Position numbers and translations under genes: made by a program. From the NCBI RefSeq assembly GCF_003573695.1, contig NC_039359.1, forward strand, positions 134,131,939-134,195,938: a stretch of 64,000 nucleotides of DNA, in the 5' to 3' direction. The notes under the pieces were generated by a model that was not told the origin of the DNA, searched no databases, and was given only the letters and a program-made list of their open reading frames with translations. Origin of the DNA: Papaver somniferum. Lineage: Eukaryota > Streptophyta > Magnoliopsida > Ranunculales > Papaveraceae. Positions 22,330 to 33,082 of the stretch are shown one piece after another; the first letter of the stretch is position 1, and every line of letters begins with the position of its first letter.

Positions 22330-24300
22330 TTCGGTCTTTTTTTTTCTTTCTTCTTCATCTTCTATTTCTTTTCTTCTTCCTCTACATGTGTAAATCGAGA
22401 ACACAAAGAGGATGAAATTCAGAGATGAATCTGAGATGGAGACGATGATGCTACGGCAATTGAATCTGGTTAGGGTTTACTGTGAGATTGAGTAATTGAT
22501 TCACAGAGATGAGGAAAGGGTTTGTTGTGGTTATGTTGGTCGAAGAAATTAGGTTTTTGTTCTGTGATTTTGAGAGAATAATGATGTTACAGACAATAAG
22601 GAAGAACGGGTTTGTATCAATTCGTGAAGGCAGTAAAGATTGAAGAGGGTTTTGATGGAATTGATGATGGAAGAAGTCAGTGGTGCTGAGTTGAAGTCCG
22701 GTGATGGAGTTGGAATCGAGCTTATTAGGGATTATTCTCCCACTGTATAATCGATGCTGGTTATGATGGTGAGATTGAGAATTACAGAGAATTACAGATA
22801 AGTTCTCAGGTTAGAATGTCAATTGAAATAAGGTCTCCAAGTTTAGAGAGAATTGTGAATCTGTTGGCTTGAGTTAGTTGGAATCGAGCTTATTAGGGAT
22901 TATATTTGCCAAGAATATAGGTCAGGTTCAGATTGAAGAAGGACGCAAAATTATGCTCGGTATGTGAAAGTTGTGGACAGGACTTTCCTCCGTATTATTC
23001 CAAATAGAAAGAAACCAATTTAAAGTTTTGATGGTATTAGTGGAATAATAATTGCAAATTCATGTGTGTTTCATGGAGATGTTTCTTTTCCTATCATTAT
23101 AAATTTTTTGTAAAACACACAAATATCTCCATTACCTCAAGATTGCTGAAATCAGGGACTTTCATTCTGTAGTAGTAAGTTTTCTGTGTATTCTCTTTGT
23201 GATTTTCTCTTAAGATGTTTCTAATATAGTAACTTCTTTAAAAATTCCAGCAGTTCATATGGACCAGACATCATAGACCTGTTAGCTTACCTTTAGTGTT
23301 CGACTTTCGAATGCCTTACTGATATTGCAATGTCAAGTAAAAGTGATTTTGGTATCAAAAAGGTCGTTAATTCTTATGATTTTAGCTAGCCTATTGAATG
23401 AGCTAGGTGCTGGATGTGGTCGTGCATATGCCTTCTGTAATCATATCAGTCTGGGTGTAACATGCTAATGAAATTCGTAGATGACTTACTTCTGTCCCAG
23501 TTCTGAGCTGTAGTGGATAGGTTGTAAATCATGTTTGAACTCATTAGACCTTTTCTGCCGATTATTTTTCGGGAGATGTTGTATTTTATTAGGAGTACAT
23601 ACCTTTATCAATGTTTGAGTAATAGGATGTACGAAGTAAGTTATATTGGGGAAATGTGTTGGCAATGGGTGGTGATGGATGGATGCGAAAAACCTTGTAT
23701 GTGGTTTCTTGGCGGTTCTGGTGGCGATTTAATTAGAGGGGAAGATTATTTTGTTAATGTAGATCAACTGTATATGCAGTTTGGAAGTAATCGGGACATG
23801 AGTGTGTCTCGAATTCAGGGGAGCCAAGAGAATGGGACTGCAGTTGGGAGTTTATTGGTGTGCTGTTCAGTGAAAGAAGAGCTTGTGTAGACTGATTAGC
23901 AGTGATATTTTGGGTTTGAAACCAGCAAGATATCGAAGGATACATGTTGTCTATGGTGAGGGTTTGGTACAGTTCTGGCAGCGAGAAAAGAAGGAAGAAA
24001 ACGGTGCAGAGTGATTCACAAATTTGGTTAGTGCTGTGGAAGATTTACAAGGCTAAACAACAAGAACATAACCAGCTGTAGCTGCTTGACCGCACCGTTT
24101 CCTTGCTAGTTTGTTGTGCGTTTGTGGGATGAGTACAAGGGTTGTTTGCAGAGGATGTGGAGTTAATTAGAAGCCAGTAGGGTGAGCTAACTAGGGTACC
24201 AATTTGTTTCAGCATCGGATAGAGTTTGGGTCCTTGAAAATAGCTAAGAAAGAGTGTAGCTGCCGTCAGTTTTATGAGATGAATGGCTGCAGATTGGTGG
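22330..24300. other. Purine-rich centre of Athila-like LTR, no gene
   Basis: Plus-strand sequence here is rich in GAAGATGGAGATGATG-type words and TTAGGGTTT phrases. It resembles in composition the LTR centre at 52800-54250, which lies in the opposite orientation relative to its element. It could be an inserted LTR fragment. TTGGAATCGAGCTTATTAGGGATTAT occurs twice (about 22709 and 22879). The 119-codon frame at 23531-23890 shows no domain and is not called. Confidence 0.4.
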
Positions 24301-24304
24301 TGTT

Positions 24305-25092
24305 TATTGTTGCATAACTTGTTATGCAGCTATGAAAATGGATGCATAACCTGTTATGCATCTACAAAATTTGTTGCATAACTTGTTATGCAGTCCAGAA
24401 AACGGTTGCATAGCACGTTATGCATCAACTTTTTCGTCACTATTGAAACCAACAAAAACAAAGACTGCACAACTTGTCATGCACCTAAAATAATATCTGC
24501 ATAACATGTTATGCAGTCGTGAAAATTGATGCATAACCTATTATGCATCCGAAAATATGGCTGCATAATGCATTATGCATCGAGAAATTTGTTGCACAAT
24601 CTTTTATGCATCGAGAAAATAGATGCATAACCTATTATGCATCCGAAAATATGTTTGCATAATGCATTATGCATCAATTTTTTATGTATGCACTAAAATC
24701 AACCAAAACAATGGCTACATAACTTGTTATAGATGCATAACTTTTTTATGCAGATGCATAATTTGTTATGCAGTCGAGAAAATGGTTGCATAATTCGTTA
24801 TGCGTCTGCAGAATGTGTTATGCATCTTTTTTGGTGGCTGCATAATGGTTATGTAGTCAATTTTCGAAATTTTGCCTAAAATGATGATCACCTCCGATTT
24901 TTTCGTGAAAAACAAAAATTTGATATTGTTGTTTGTACTCGTTGCATAGCCCTCTTAAAAAGACTTCCAACGATATAAAATTTGTAAAATTCGAAGGCGC
25001 GGATTTTTAGATATTTGTATATCCAAGTTGCGTTGCCAATTATACCCCTGATGCATAACCTGTCATGCGGATGCATAATCCGTCATGCATAC
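24305..25092. repeat. Dispersed palindromes TGCATAAC-N-GTTATGCA
   Basis: Roughly eighteen copies of a near-palindrome such as TGCATAACTTGTTATGCA, alternating with spacers of ~20-30 bases (GAAAATGGATG-type words). They are denser before 24850; the last two are at about 25050-25090. Each unit can form a hairpin and each half ends in TGCAT/ATGCA. Confidence 0.85.
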
Positions 25093-25672
25093 ATTTTTAA
25101 GAATTTCATATAATTATGGGTGTCACGGAAATAATTATGGGTGTCATGGTACCCAAAATTAATTGTGGGCTTGACAATGAGAATATTTTTTTTTGGGTCT
25201 CCCCCTAATTTCCCCTTGCCGATAATCAATGGATATCTTCTTCTCTTTTCGAATATAAGCCCATTACCAACTCTGTTTGAACGCCACATGCCCATACCAA
25301 TTGAAGTCCATGAGAAAGTCCACGTAAAACTCGTCTGAATTCTTCACAGAAAAATACACAGGCGAGAAATTTCCCGCCAAATCTGCTTTTGAACCGGGGA
25401 AGATGAAGATGCCCCCTAACCGTCTGTGGTGTGCGAATAGCAGTTGCCATGGGGTTGCCCCTTAGCAATTGAGGTGCCCCTTATCCAAAGTGGGGGTCCA
25501 TTTAGCGATTGTTCTCCCATGGGTGCAAATACCACTTTTCGAGCCAATTTTTCCGCAAAAGCTTATTTCTCCAAAAACACCTACAAAAACATAAAATACC
25601 ATAATAAGTACAACAATGGGACCTAACAATATATAGAATCGAGACAAATCGGACACAAAAATGTGTCCATCA

Positions 25673-25690
25673 AATACCCCCAAACTTATT
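25673..25690 (-). promoter_or_regulatory. Athila-like polypurine tract
   Basis: The minus strand reads AAGTTTGGGGGTATT immediately before the LTR start TGATGGACACA. This arrangement is characteristic of Athila-type elements. Confidence 0.85.
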
Positions 25691-26888
25691 ATTTGCTAGT
25701 CCTCGAGCAAAAATAAAATCCTAACTCACTGTCGCAGGCATCGTCGATTGCATTTAGCGTATGCAATAAGCCTTTAAACCCCTAGGTGGCCCTAGTGGCC
25801 GAGTTATAGTCTCAGGAGGGTTTACCAAAGGTGTACCCACAAAACCTTTATACTCCAGACCCTAGCTATCTACGAAGAACCTTGGAAGGCACTAAAGAAT
25901 CTCCTTGATTGGCATACTTATTGACTACAGGAGGAAGTACCCTGATGCGAAATTCCAATTGTTGTACACGAGTTTGCACTCAAGCATACTAAATTCATAT
26001 ATAAGTCACAGAGCTCTACTCAGATAGTCACACTATGGGCATCAATATCCGGAGTTAAACTAATCACCTGGATAGATCAAGAAGATGGATATAGATAAAA
26101 ACATAGATGATTTTCGATGTTGACTAAGGTGAACGGTGTTTCTCATATCTGTCTGAAGGCCACTGCCAAAATAAACCTATCCTAATGGACTGAGATACTA
26201 GTCTGGACTAATACACACACACTGGCATATACAAGGGTACCAGTGGTCGATAATCCTAACTCTAGGTCAACACAACTGGCATATACAAGGGTACCAGTGG
26301 TCGACTTTATTAAATTTATTCCGGTTGATCTGATGGTCTGGTCTCAATTTATTTTTCTGTTTTTTTTTTTTTGGTATCTCAATCACTCTATTTCACCGTA
26401 GCAGTGGTAACAACTTGAATCGTGAGCCCCACCAAATCACTTAGAAGCATATTAAAAAGAAAAATAAAAATAGAAGTGAAAAGGACTCAACGAGATATGG
26501 CGAAACTACCATGTTATTTCTAACACCTGAGCTATGTGCTCTTATGAATAGACTCTTTAGATGTTTCCATCTAATCAGATTGGTTCCTCAACTCCTACAA
26601 ACAAGATGCTTCCATCCACTTAGATTGGTTAGTGCCATCCTTAATAAGCATAAATTTCTAGGCTCTGGAGTTTATTAATGCAACTAAAAAGTTTCTCCCA
26701 TACCCCCAAACTTAAATCTAACATTGTCCTCAATGTTCTAAAGTTAAAATTTAATACATGAACAAGGAGAAATTGTTACCATTTGAAGCAAAAGAGTTAA
26801 GGAAATATATTACCGTGTTGCATGAGCATGGGTTACCTCCCAAGAAGTGCTAAGTTTAATGTCTTCAGCCAGACTAAGAAAGGATTAG
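25691..26888 (-). other. 3' noncoding region of Athila-like element
   Basis: Lies between the last ORF and the polypurine tract. It contains a duplicated ACTGGCATATACAAGGGTACC phrase (about 26221-26254 and 26273-26306). Near 26820-26870 the minus strand has the phrase CACTTCTTGGGAGGTAACCC, which typically follows the last coding region of such elements. No ORF is supported. Confidence 0.6.
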
Positions 26889-27644
26889 TCACCTTATAAA
26901 ATCATAAAGTAATAGCCGAAATATCTGTGGGTCATCAAAACCAAATAGATCTATCACAAATAAAAGGAATCTGCAACCTACTAAGAGAATAAACAAATAA
27001 AGCACACTCTTGTCAAGTTTCCTGTTTAAGACAGCTACATCTAGTTGTGGTTCAGGTTCAGGTTCTATAACTGGGTCCAAATAAAATATTTTCATGGGTT
27101 GCATTTCCTCGTAGCTAAGATCCGATTCAGGTATTAGAGTCTGGAAATACTCAAGTGAAAACTTAGGAGCATATAATAATAACCTAAATAACTGCGGATC
27201 CTTAAAGTCAATCAGGTTTGACTCACGCAATTTACCACGATGAAAGTGGTGGTCAATTTTAGGCAAATGTGTCGATTCTAATCTCATAAAGTACTTAGGC
27301 CTAGTCTCAAAACTAAATAATTGACACATCTGAAACTTATAAGTTCCCACAATTGGTTGAAAAATATTTGGTGGGAAAACAAAATCAATTTGGGTATCAT
27401 AGCCTAGGTAAACCACATTAACCAGAGGATGGGTTTCTAACAACTGAACTTTTCTATGAAGATACTCTTGTGAAATGGTAGAGGCATATAATCCACCCCC
27501 AAACTTAGAATTTTTGGTGTCTCTAGATAGGCTAGTCACAATATTCCTAATTTTTAGACCATTAGGTTCCTGAAAAAGGTCCATTGCTTTCTCTATATTA
27601 TAATCAGGTGGTTCATCCTCTAAATGCATCTGATGCATACACAC
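26889..27644 (-). CDS. Envelope-position ORF fused to RT stub
   Basis: An open minus-strand frame of up to 251 codons. The first ~10 residues (C-M-H-Q-M-H-L-E-D-E) are the start of the RT domain; the sequence then jumps to unrelated protein, so a deletion removed RT to integrase. The rest is not a known enzyme. It carries Y-N-I-E-K-A-M-D-L-F, repeated D-P-Q-(L/I)-F-R-L-L-L-Y phrases, an E-P-E-P-E-P-Q stretch and, near the C-terminus, a hydrophobic segment (S-V-L-Y-L-F-I-L-L-V-G then C-R-F-L-L-F-V-I) suited to span a membrane. Position and membrane anchor fit the env-like ORF reported for Athila elements; the function is unproven. The listed ATG is only the first Met of the open frame. Confidence 0.55.
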   Translation of the reverse strand: MCMHQMHLEDEPPDYNIEKAMDLFQEPNGLKIRNIVTSLSRDTKNSKFGGGLYASTISQEYLHRKVQLLETHPLVNVVYLGYDTQIDFVFPPNIFQPIVGTYKFQMCQLFSFETRPKYFMRLESTHLPKIDHHFHRGKLRESNLIDFKDPQLFRLLLYAPKFSLEYFQTLIPESDLSYEEMQPMKIFYLDPVIEPEPEPQLDVAVLNRKLDKSVLYLFILLVGCRFLLFVIDLFGFDDPQIFRLLLYDFIR

Positions 27645-27677
27645 TGTAGGACTTATGTCCTTATTATCCTATATGGT

Positions 27678-28463
27678 CTACCCTAAAGCTTCCTTATTGT
27701 CTTGAAGCACGGTCACTGGCCTACTCTCCTGATCACTATCCAAATCGGAAGCTATAACAACAGGGAAAGTCTCAGATGGGCCTAAAAATGCATATTCAGG
27801 GTCCAACTTAGGAGGCTCTTCTAAACAAGGGATTAAGGTAGACTCGGAAACTAGTAATGGTTCGAACCTAGCTTTCCATCTATCAGTATCTAACACATGA
27901 ATAGAATCCAACGGAGAGTTTACTTGTTCAATGCTGCTATCATCGTCGAAATCCAGGCTAAAATGGGAAATACAACTGTCTAATGGATCTTCCGATAAGA
28001 TGTTTGGTAATGACTCCTGAACTAAGGTTCCTATCATGTTTTCCTCTTCAATGCGCGTGTCATTTATCTCAGAATGTAGCTTATTGACATTAAAAATATT
28101 CATCTCAATAGTCATATTACCAAAATATAAATTCATGATACCATTTCGACATTTTATGATCACATTAGACGTAGCTAAGAATGGGCGACCTAAAATCGCA
28201 GGTGTCTGGTTCTCTGGGTCAGGGACAGGATGGGTATCTAGGACCACGAAATCCACAGGATAAATAAACTTATCGACCTCAATAAGAACATCCTCTATAA
28301 CACCTCGAGGAATTTTAACAGACCTATCAGCTAACTGCAGTGTTATCTTGGCAGGTTTCGATTCACCAAGTCCTAGCTGTAAGTACACATGGTACGGAAG
28401 TAAGTTCACACTAGCTCCTAAGTCGAGTAAAGTTTTTCTACCATGTGTTTTCCTATCGTGCAA
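27678..28463 (-). pseudogene. Athila-like aspartic protease and linker
   Basis: Retroviral-type protease. The active site T-L-L-D-L-G-A-S-V-N-L-L-P (about 28395-28440) has the D-L-G form common in Athila. It is followed by I-P-R-G-V-I-E-D-V-L, the flap region F-V-V-L-D and I-L-G-R-P-F-L-A-T. A linker leads to P-P-K-L-D-P-E-Y-A-F-L, the usual approach to RT, and stops at 27678. Two stop codons (27676 region) separate it from the RT stub of the next frame. The preceding gag frame overlaps it by 46 bases in another frame, indicating a frameshift near 28440. Confidence 0.85.
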
Positions 28464-29440
28464 GAAATGGTAGGTGCACCTGGGTCTTTATACTTAGGAG
28501 TTGCGGGGTTCTGAATAATCGAACTTATATGACTAGCTAAAAAGGCTTTTTTAGGAACACTAAGCTTTCGCTTTCGCGTACACATATCCTTAAGGAACTT
28601 GGCATAAGCCGGAAGCTGCCTAATTGCTTCTAATAATGGAAGGTTTATGGTAACTTTCTTAAAAACCTTCATTATGTCATTAAAGTTGGATTCACTCTTT
28701 GTTGGTACTAATAGCTGTGGAAATGGGGCTCTAGGCATAAAATAGGGCCTCTCAGGAACCGAATTGGCATCATCAGAAATTTTATCAGTCTCCTCAGCTA
28801 TGGATGGTCCTGAGGGGTGAACTACAGTATGCTCACTATCGGACATGGTTACCTTATTATCTACAACTCTACCACTCTTAAGGGTGCTAATAGAATTCAG
28901 CTGATTTGATGGTTTTGCATCTATTTCATGAACTCCTCTAGGGTTGGGTTGTGTTTGACTAGGAAACTTACCTTTTTCTCTCAAAGACTCATGTATCAGA
29001 CCAACGTGGGTTTTTAACTCGGAAACAGCCTGACTGTTTTCTTGACCTATCCTGTTACTAGCTTGTAGACTATGTTCTACGGATAACTGAAATTTTGCAG
29101 TTTGCTGAGTTAACAAGTTGAGAGACTCCTCTAAGCTTAGTATTTTCTTATCTGATTGATTCTGAAACTGAGCTGGTCCTGAAGGGTTCTTAGTATAGCC
29201 AAAACCTGGGGGAGCATTAGAATTACTAAACTGACCTTGACTCTGGCCCTTAAATCAAGAAAAGTTCGGATGGTTTCTCCAACCAGGATTATAGGTTTCT
29301 GAATATGGGTCAAACTTTTGATGATTATCAAATCTAGTGTTATTATAGAGAGCATTAGCTTGCTTTTCATTATTCTGGCCTTCCCAAAAAGGCTCAAATC
29401 TACCACTAGTGTGACCCACTTCTAAAGCTTCTAACCTTTA
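28418..29440 (-). pseudogene. Athila-like gag, C-terminal part
   Basis: The C-terminal half of gag: an E-A-L-E-V-G-H segment, Y-N-P-G-W-R-N-H-P-N-F-S (about 29265-29300), a Gln-rich region, then R-P-Y-F-M-P-R-A-P-F-P-Q, V-F-K-K-V-T-I-N-L-P-L-L-E-A-I and Y-A-K-F-L-K-D-M-C-T, the conserved Athila gag-protease junction. One stop lies at about 29255. The capsid domain and start of gag are missing because the element is cut near 29440. Confidence 0.85.
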
Positions 29441-29442
29441 GA

Positions 29443-31334
29443 AGTTTCAATGATTGGAATGAGAGTTTAGATTACATAACAAATGGATTCCTTGAACCGA
29501 AGTTTTTGAACTTTGTTGGTCAAGAGAACTGGAAGTATGGCAAGTGCCAAGTCCGTGAACTGCCGAAGTTCTCAAACCCGAGAATTTCTGCTAGAGTTGA
29601 CAAACTACTTGCGTAAGCCAAGTCCGCGAACCCAGTCCGCGAACCGGCGTAGTTCTCGAACCCGAGAATTTCTGCAGGAGTTTGTAAACTCTATCCAGTG
29701 TCTTAAGTCCGAAACCTAGTCTGCGAACTTGAGAAGGTTATATATCTAAAGATGATTTCTGAACTTAATCTTAAAAGACTAAGGAATGCATTTGCAAAAC
29801 GTGGCTATTAAAGTTCATGAACTGATTCGAGTGAATCAAATCATCTTTGCTTCAACTGTGTCTTATGTAGTTACATAATATTTCCTTGCAATTAAACAAC
29901 TCTCTTAACTAGTTCATTTGAGTCAATTGAACTAGTTATGGTGAAGAAGAACATGGTTGGTATGAAACGCTCATATGGTTAACCTCTTTGGGTAAACTAT
30001 TGTTGAACCAACAATGTACACGTTTGGGTGCGGTTAACAAACCTAGAAGCGTACAGTCATTTGTATGACAAGATAAGTTTTCCATCTAACGTTTGAGAAA
30101 TATTAGCTTGAATCTAAATCAGGTTTTCATCTAACGGTGAATATTGATTGCTTTGTAACTAAGGCAAAACCCTGATTTGAAGACTATATAAAGGAGACAT
30201 TTAGCATTGAGAAAACTAGTCCCCACACGTCCGTGTGATACTAGTTTCTCTGCTAGAGTCGATTCTCCGTTAACCTTTGGTTTTCTTCTTCTAAAACCAG
30301 GTTAACGACTTAAAGACTTCATTGGGATTGTGAAGCCAAACCGATACTACTTTTATCATAGTTGTGTGATCTGATCTTGCATCTAATATCGTAATAGTAC
30401 AATCATATTGATTGGCTAGAGATCGTGAGAGTTCTCCGATAGGAAAGATATAAAAAGTAATCACAAACACCTTCGTCTCATCGTTTGTGATTCCATGACA
30501 TCTTGTTTCGCTACCATACGATTAAGATTGTTGTGAGGTGATTGATTAATCTAGGCTGTTCTTCGGGAATATAAGACCGGATTATCAATTGGTTCCTGTT
30601 CACCTTGATTATTATCAAAATACGGAACAAAAACTTTTAGGGTTTTTCTGTGGGAGACATATTGATCCTTTGATAGACTTGTCTGTGTGAGACAAATTTG
30701 TTTATTGTTAAAGCCTGCGATTTTGGGTCGTAGCAACTCTTAGTTGTGGGTGAGATCAGCTAAGGGAATCAAGTGCGCATTATCCTGCTGGGATCAGAGG
30801 CGTAGGAGTACAACTGTACCTTGGATCAGTGGGAGACTGATTGGGGTTCAACTATAGTTAAGTCCGAAGTTAGCTTGGAGTAGGCTAGTGTCTGTAGCGG
30901 CTTAGTGCAGTGTGTGTTCAATCTGGACTAGGTCTCGGGGTTTTTCTGCATTTGCGGTTTCCTCGTTAACAAAATCCTGGTGTCTGTGTTATTTCTATTT
31001 CCGCATTATATTTGTTTATATAATTGAAATAATACAGGTTGTGCGTTTGAATCAATCAATTGGAAATCCGACCTTTGATTGTTGATTGATATTGATTGAT
31101 CGCTGAACATTGGTCTTTGGTACCGTCCAAGTTATTCCTTGTGTTTGATTATAGACTCGCTGATTTCTATTAACTTGAGTGAATCAAAACAAGAGAGATA
31201 TATTAACTCCTTGAGATACTTTTATCTATATTGAGTCTGACTGTCTAGTTGATTCTCTAGTAAGTGTTTCTGAGTTAGTCCATACAGATTGCTAATCTAA
31301 ATATTGGGTGGTGTTGTTAGACCCCGCTTTTTCA
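29443..31334 (+). repeat. SIRE-like LTR, 3' four-fifths
   Basis: Homologous to 47090-49012. It begins at GTTTCAATGATTG and includes the TATA box CTATATAAAG (30184-30193), the phrase CACTTAGTGCAGTGTGTGTTCAATCTGG and the end ...CCCCGCTTTTTCA at 31334. No primer site follows, so this is the end of a 3' or solo LTR. The minisatellite block differs: here it is AGTCCGCGAAC/GTTCTCGAACCCGAGAATTTC units (29540-29720) in place of GTACGCGTAC. The 5' part is lost at the Athila junction. Confidence 0.75.
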
Positions 31335-31449
31335 ATGCTCGCCTCCTCTTAATCCTGTAACTCGTTGGGGGATTAAGAAGTTTGGGTTTCCTTTTGTTTC
31401 GATTTTCAGAAGCTGAATTTCGCATTGCATTTAGGTGCTATGTAACTCA
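31335..31449. other. Short flank of the Tat insertion
   Basis: Unrecognised sequence ending GCTATGTAACTCACCCC, which is continued beyond the Tat element at 45056 (CCCCCAAGCG). It is probably an older element's noncoding DNA. Confidence 0.4.
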
Positions 31450-31454
31450 CCCCT

Positions 31455-32363
31455 TGTGACTACTTTTTTTCCGTAGTCTACGTAATGTATACAGCTCTGA
31501 GGATCTGATACTAAGCAGTATTCATACCTCTGTTGAACTGATAATGCTAAGTGATAAATGATATCTAAGATCGCAATAATAACGATGAACACAAATATAA
31601 TGTAAAAGCTTCTAAGTTATCATGAGACACCAGAGATTACGTGGTTCGACATTTGTCTACGTCCACGGGGTAATGAGTGATTGTTTTATATTAAGTTTGA
31701 GGTGGTTACAAAGATCTTAAATGCTTCCCAAAGTAATAGAGAGAACTCAAGTGGAAGTAAATACTTAAGTTCTAAACATTAAAGAGGTATAAGCTTAAGA
31801 CTAGATCTTCTCTCCTATATATTGAATGCCCTTAGTTTGTTAGTGAGTCTTGGTATTTATATCCCCTCTTGCTCCAGGTATATCTTTGCTGCCTCTGGGT
31901 CCATCGTCTGCTGATATACCTTTCGCACCAATGGTACCTTCGTCAACCGCGTACCTTCTCCAGTTGTATTTCGCCACCTCATCTGGCCCATGTTCCTTCG
32001 GGAACTACCCAACCTTAGTACAGGTTGTACCTTCGTTCACCGCCAGCTTCCGCCAATCGGGTTCTGCCACGCCTTCTCTTTCCATGTGCCTTGATTCATG
32101 CGTGTAGATAAGAGATTTGAGTATTTAATGCTGATTAGATGCGTCATCTACCTCTGTCCCCTCGCCAGCTGCCTCTTTGTAGACTAGGATTTTGCCATTC
32201 TTATCTTGACCGTTTAGGCCTTCTTTCTTGGGATGAGATAAAGTAGATCTGTGGAGGTATCCTTTGCTACTTAGGCTTCTCAGTTCGGCGAAGGCTACAC
32301 AGTTGAATATATTTGCGGCCACTAAGATCGTGACAGGTGCTCCACAGAATATTGGTATTCACA
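31455..32363 (-). repeat. Tat 3' LTR (909 bp)
   Basis: On the minus strand it begins TGTGAATACCAATATTC at 32363 and ends AGTAGTCACA at 31455. A TATAAATA box lies at 31855-31862 on the minus strand. The phrase TCTACGTCCACGGGGTAATGAG (plus strand, about 31659) is shared with the LTRs at 44150 and 61904. Confidence 0.9.
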
Positions 32364-32386
32364 GTTTGCCCCTTTTCTTTCATATT
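32364..32386 (-). promoter_or_regulatory. Tat polypurine tract
   Basis: The minus strand reads GAAAGAAAAGGGGCAAAC immediately before the LTR start TGTGAATACC; the same tract precedes the LTR at 62811. Confidence 0.85.
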
Positions 32387-32529
32387 CTACCGTTTGGTAG
32401 AAGTGGAAGAAAACTTCCGTTACGCCGCCATTTTTGCACGTACCGATTGGGTGGTCCCCACATGTCCTTTCATGCAATAAATTCCCCTTGAATTTCAGGA
32501 CATCCAAATTTTTGGATTCTCTAGCCGTC

Positions 32530-32536
32530 TATAAGA
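32530..32536 (+). promoter_or_regulatory. Putative TATA box of Tat antisense gene
   Basis: TATAAGA on the plus strand, ~550 bp before the antisense ATG. The same box with similar surroundings (CCGCCTATAAGAAGAG) is kept at 62976 in the second Tat fragment, about 140 bp before a GTAAGT splice donor in both. Conservation and position suggest a plus-strand promoter. Confidence 0.45.
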
Positions 32537-33082
32537 AGGGAACAAAGAGAAAGAGTTTTTATTAATTCCCCTTCTCATTCTTCTTCGAACTGTCGCCCTC
32601 CATCTCTTTCATTGAGATTCTTCCGCTGCCAACTGCTCTTTCTCCTTCGATCTTTCGAGTGCTTTGGCTTCATAATTGATCGTGCAAGTAAGTGATGCTC
32701 GTATCTTTAGTGTTGATTCTCTTCATATCGTGCCCTGTGTCTTCTTATTTGAGTAGGGTATTACTGATGTTGTGATTATTATCTGCATGTGAGAGTTTTT
32801 GACCTCTTTTAATTGCTTGCACTGTAATGGAACTTGGGTTTCACTCCATTTTGATTTTTGAAGATAATTCTTCCATGATCGTTCCTTGTCTGCAATTTTG
32901 CTTTTCGTGATGTATGATATTCATTTTTTTCCCTATGGTGTGTTCAAACCGTTCCTTTGGTTGGTTTAGTGAAACCCATGCCCAAAGTATGTCGGTTTTT
33001 GCCCCTTTCTGCTTTTGGAATGAACTGTGATTTTCCTCCGCCATTGTTGATGGAGATGTTCTTCCTGATGGTGTTAGGTATC

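Larger units (their letters stand above)
21006..25672 (-). repeat. Athila-like 3' LTR (4.67 kb)
   Basis: On the minus strand it begins TGATGGACACATTTTTGTGTCC at 25672 and ends ...AAAACTACATCA at 21006. Both ends and much of the outer sequence align with the 1.77-kb solo LTR at 38246-40012: the AAATAAGCTTTTGCGG phrase, the GATAAGGGGCACCTC blocks, the TATAAAA box at about 21799-21806, the GTTACTAACTCGCTGC phrase and the GAGCTAAACCCCA phrase. The central ~2.7 kb (about 22330-25090) has no counterpart in the solo LTR, so this LTR is expanded by an insertion or lineage-specific growth. Confidence 0.75.
21006..29440 (-). mobile_element. Athila-like Ty3/gypsy element, 5'-truncated
   Basis: A minus-strand element consisting of gag C-terminus, protease, a short RT stub joined to an envelope-position ORF, a noncoding region, a polypurine tract and a long 3' LTR (21006-25672). 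The LTR has TG...CA ends and the adjacent word TTAGC (21001-21005) as one half of a possible target duplication. RT, RNase H and integrase are missing. The 5' end, with most of gag and the 5' LTR, is lost at about 29440, where a SIRE-like LTR fragment begins. Confidence 0.8.

Noticed and set aside
23531..23890. 119-codon plus-strand frame
   Set aside because: No start context, domain or second copy supports it, and it lies inside an LTR.
24305..25092. CRISPR-like regularly spaced repeats
   Set aside because: The palindromes vary, spacers are similar to one another and the context is a plant LTR; no cas genes exist here.
31335..31350. Primer site after the LTR end at 31334
   Set aside because: The bases ATGCTCGCCTCC do not match TGGTATCAGAGC, so this is not a 5' LTR.
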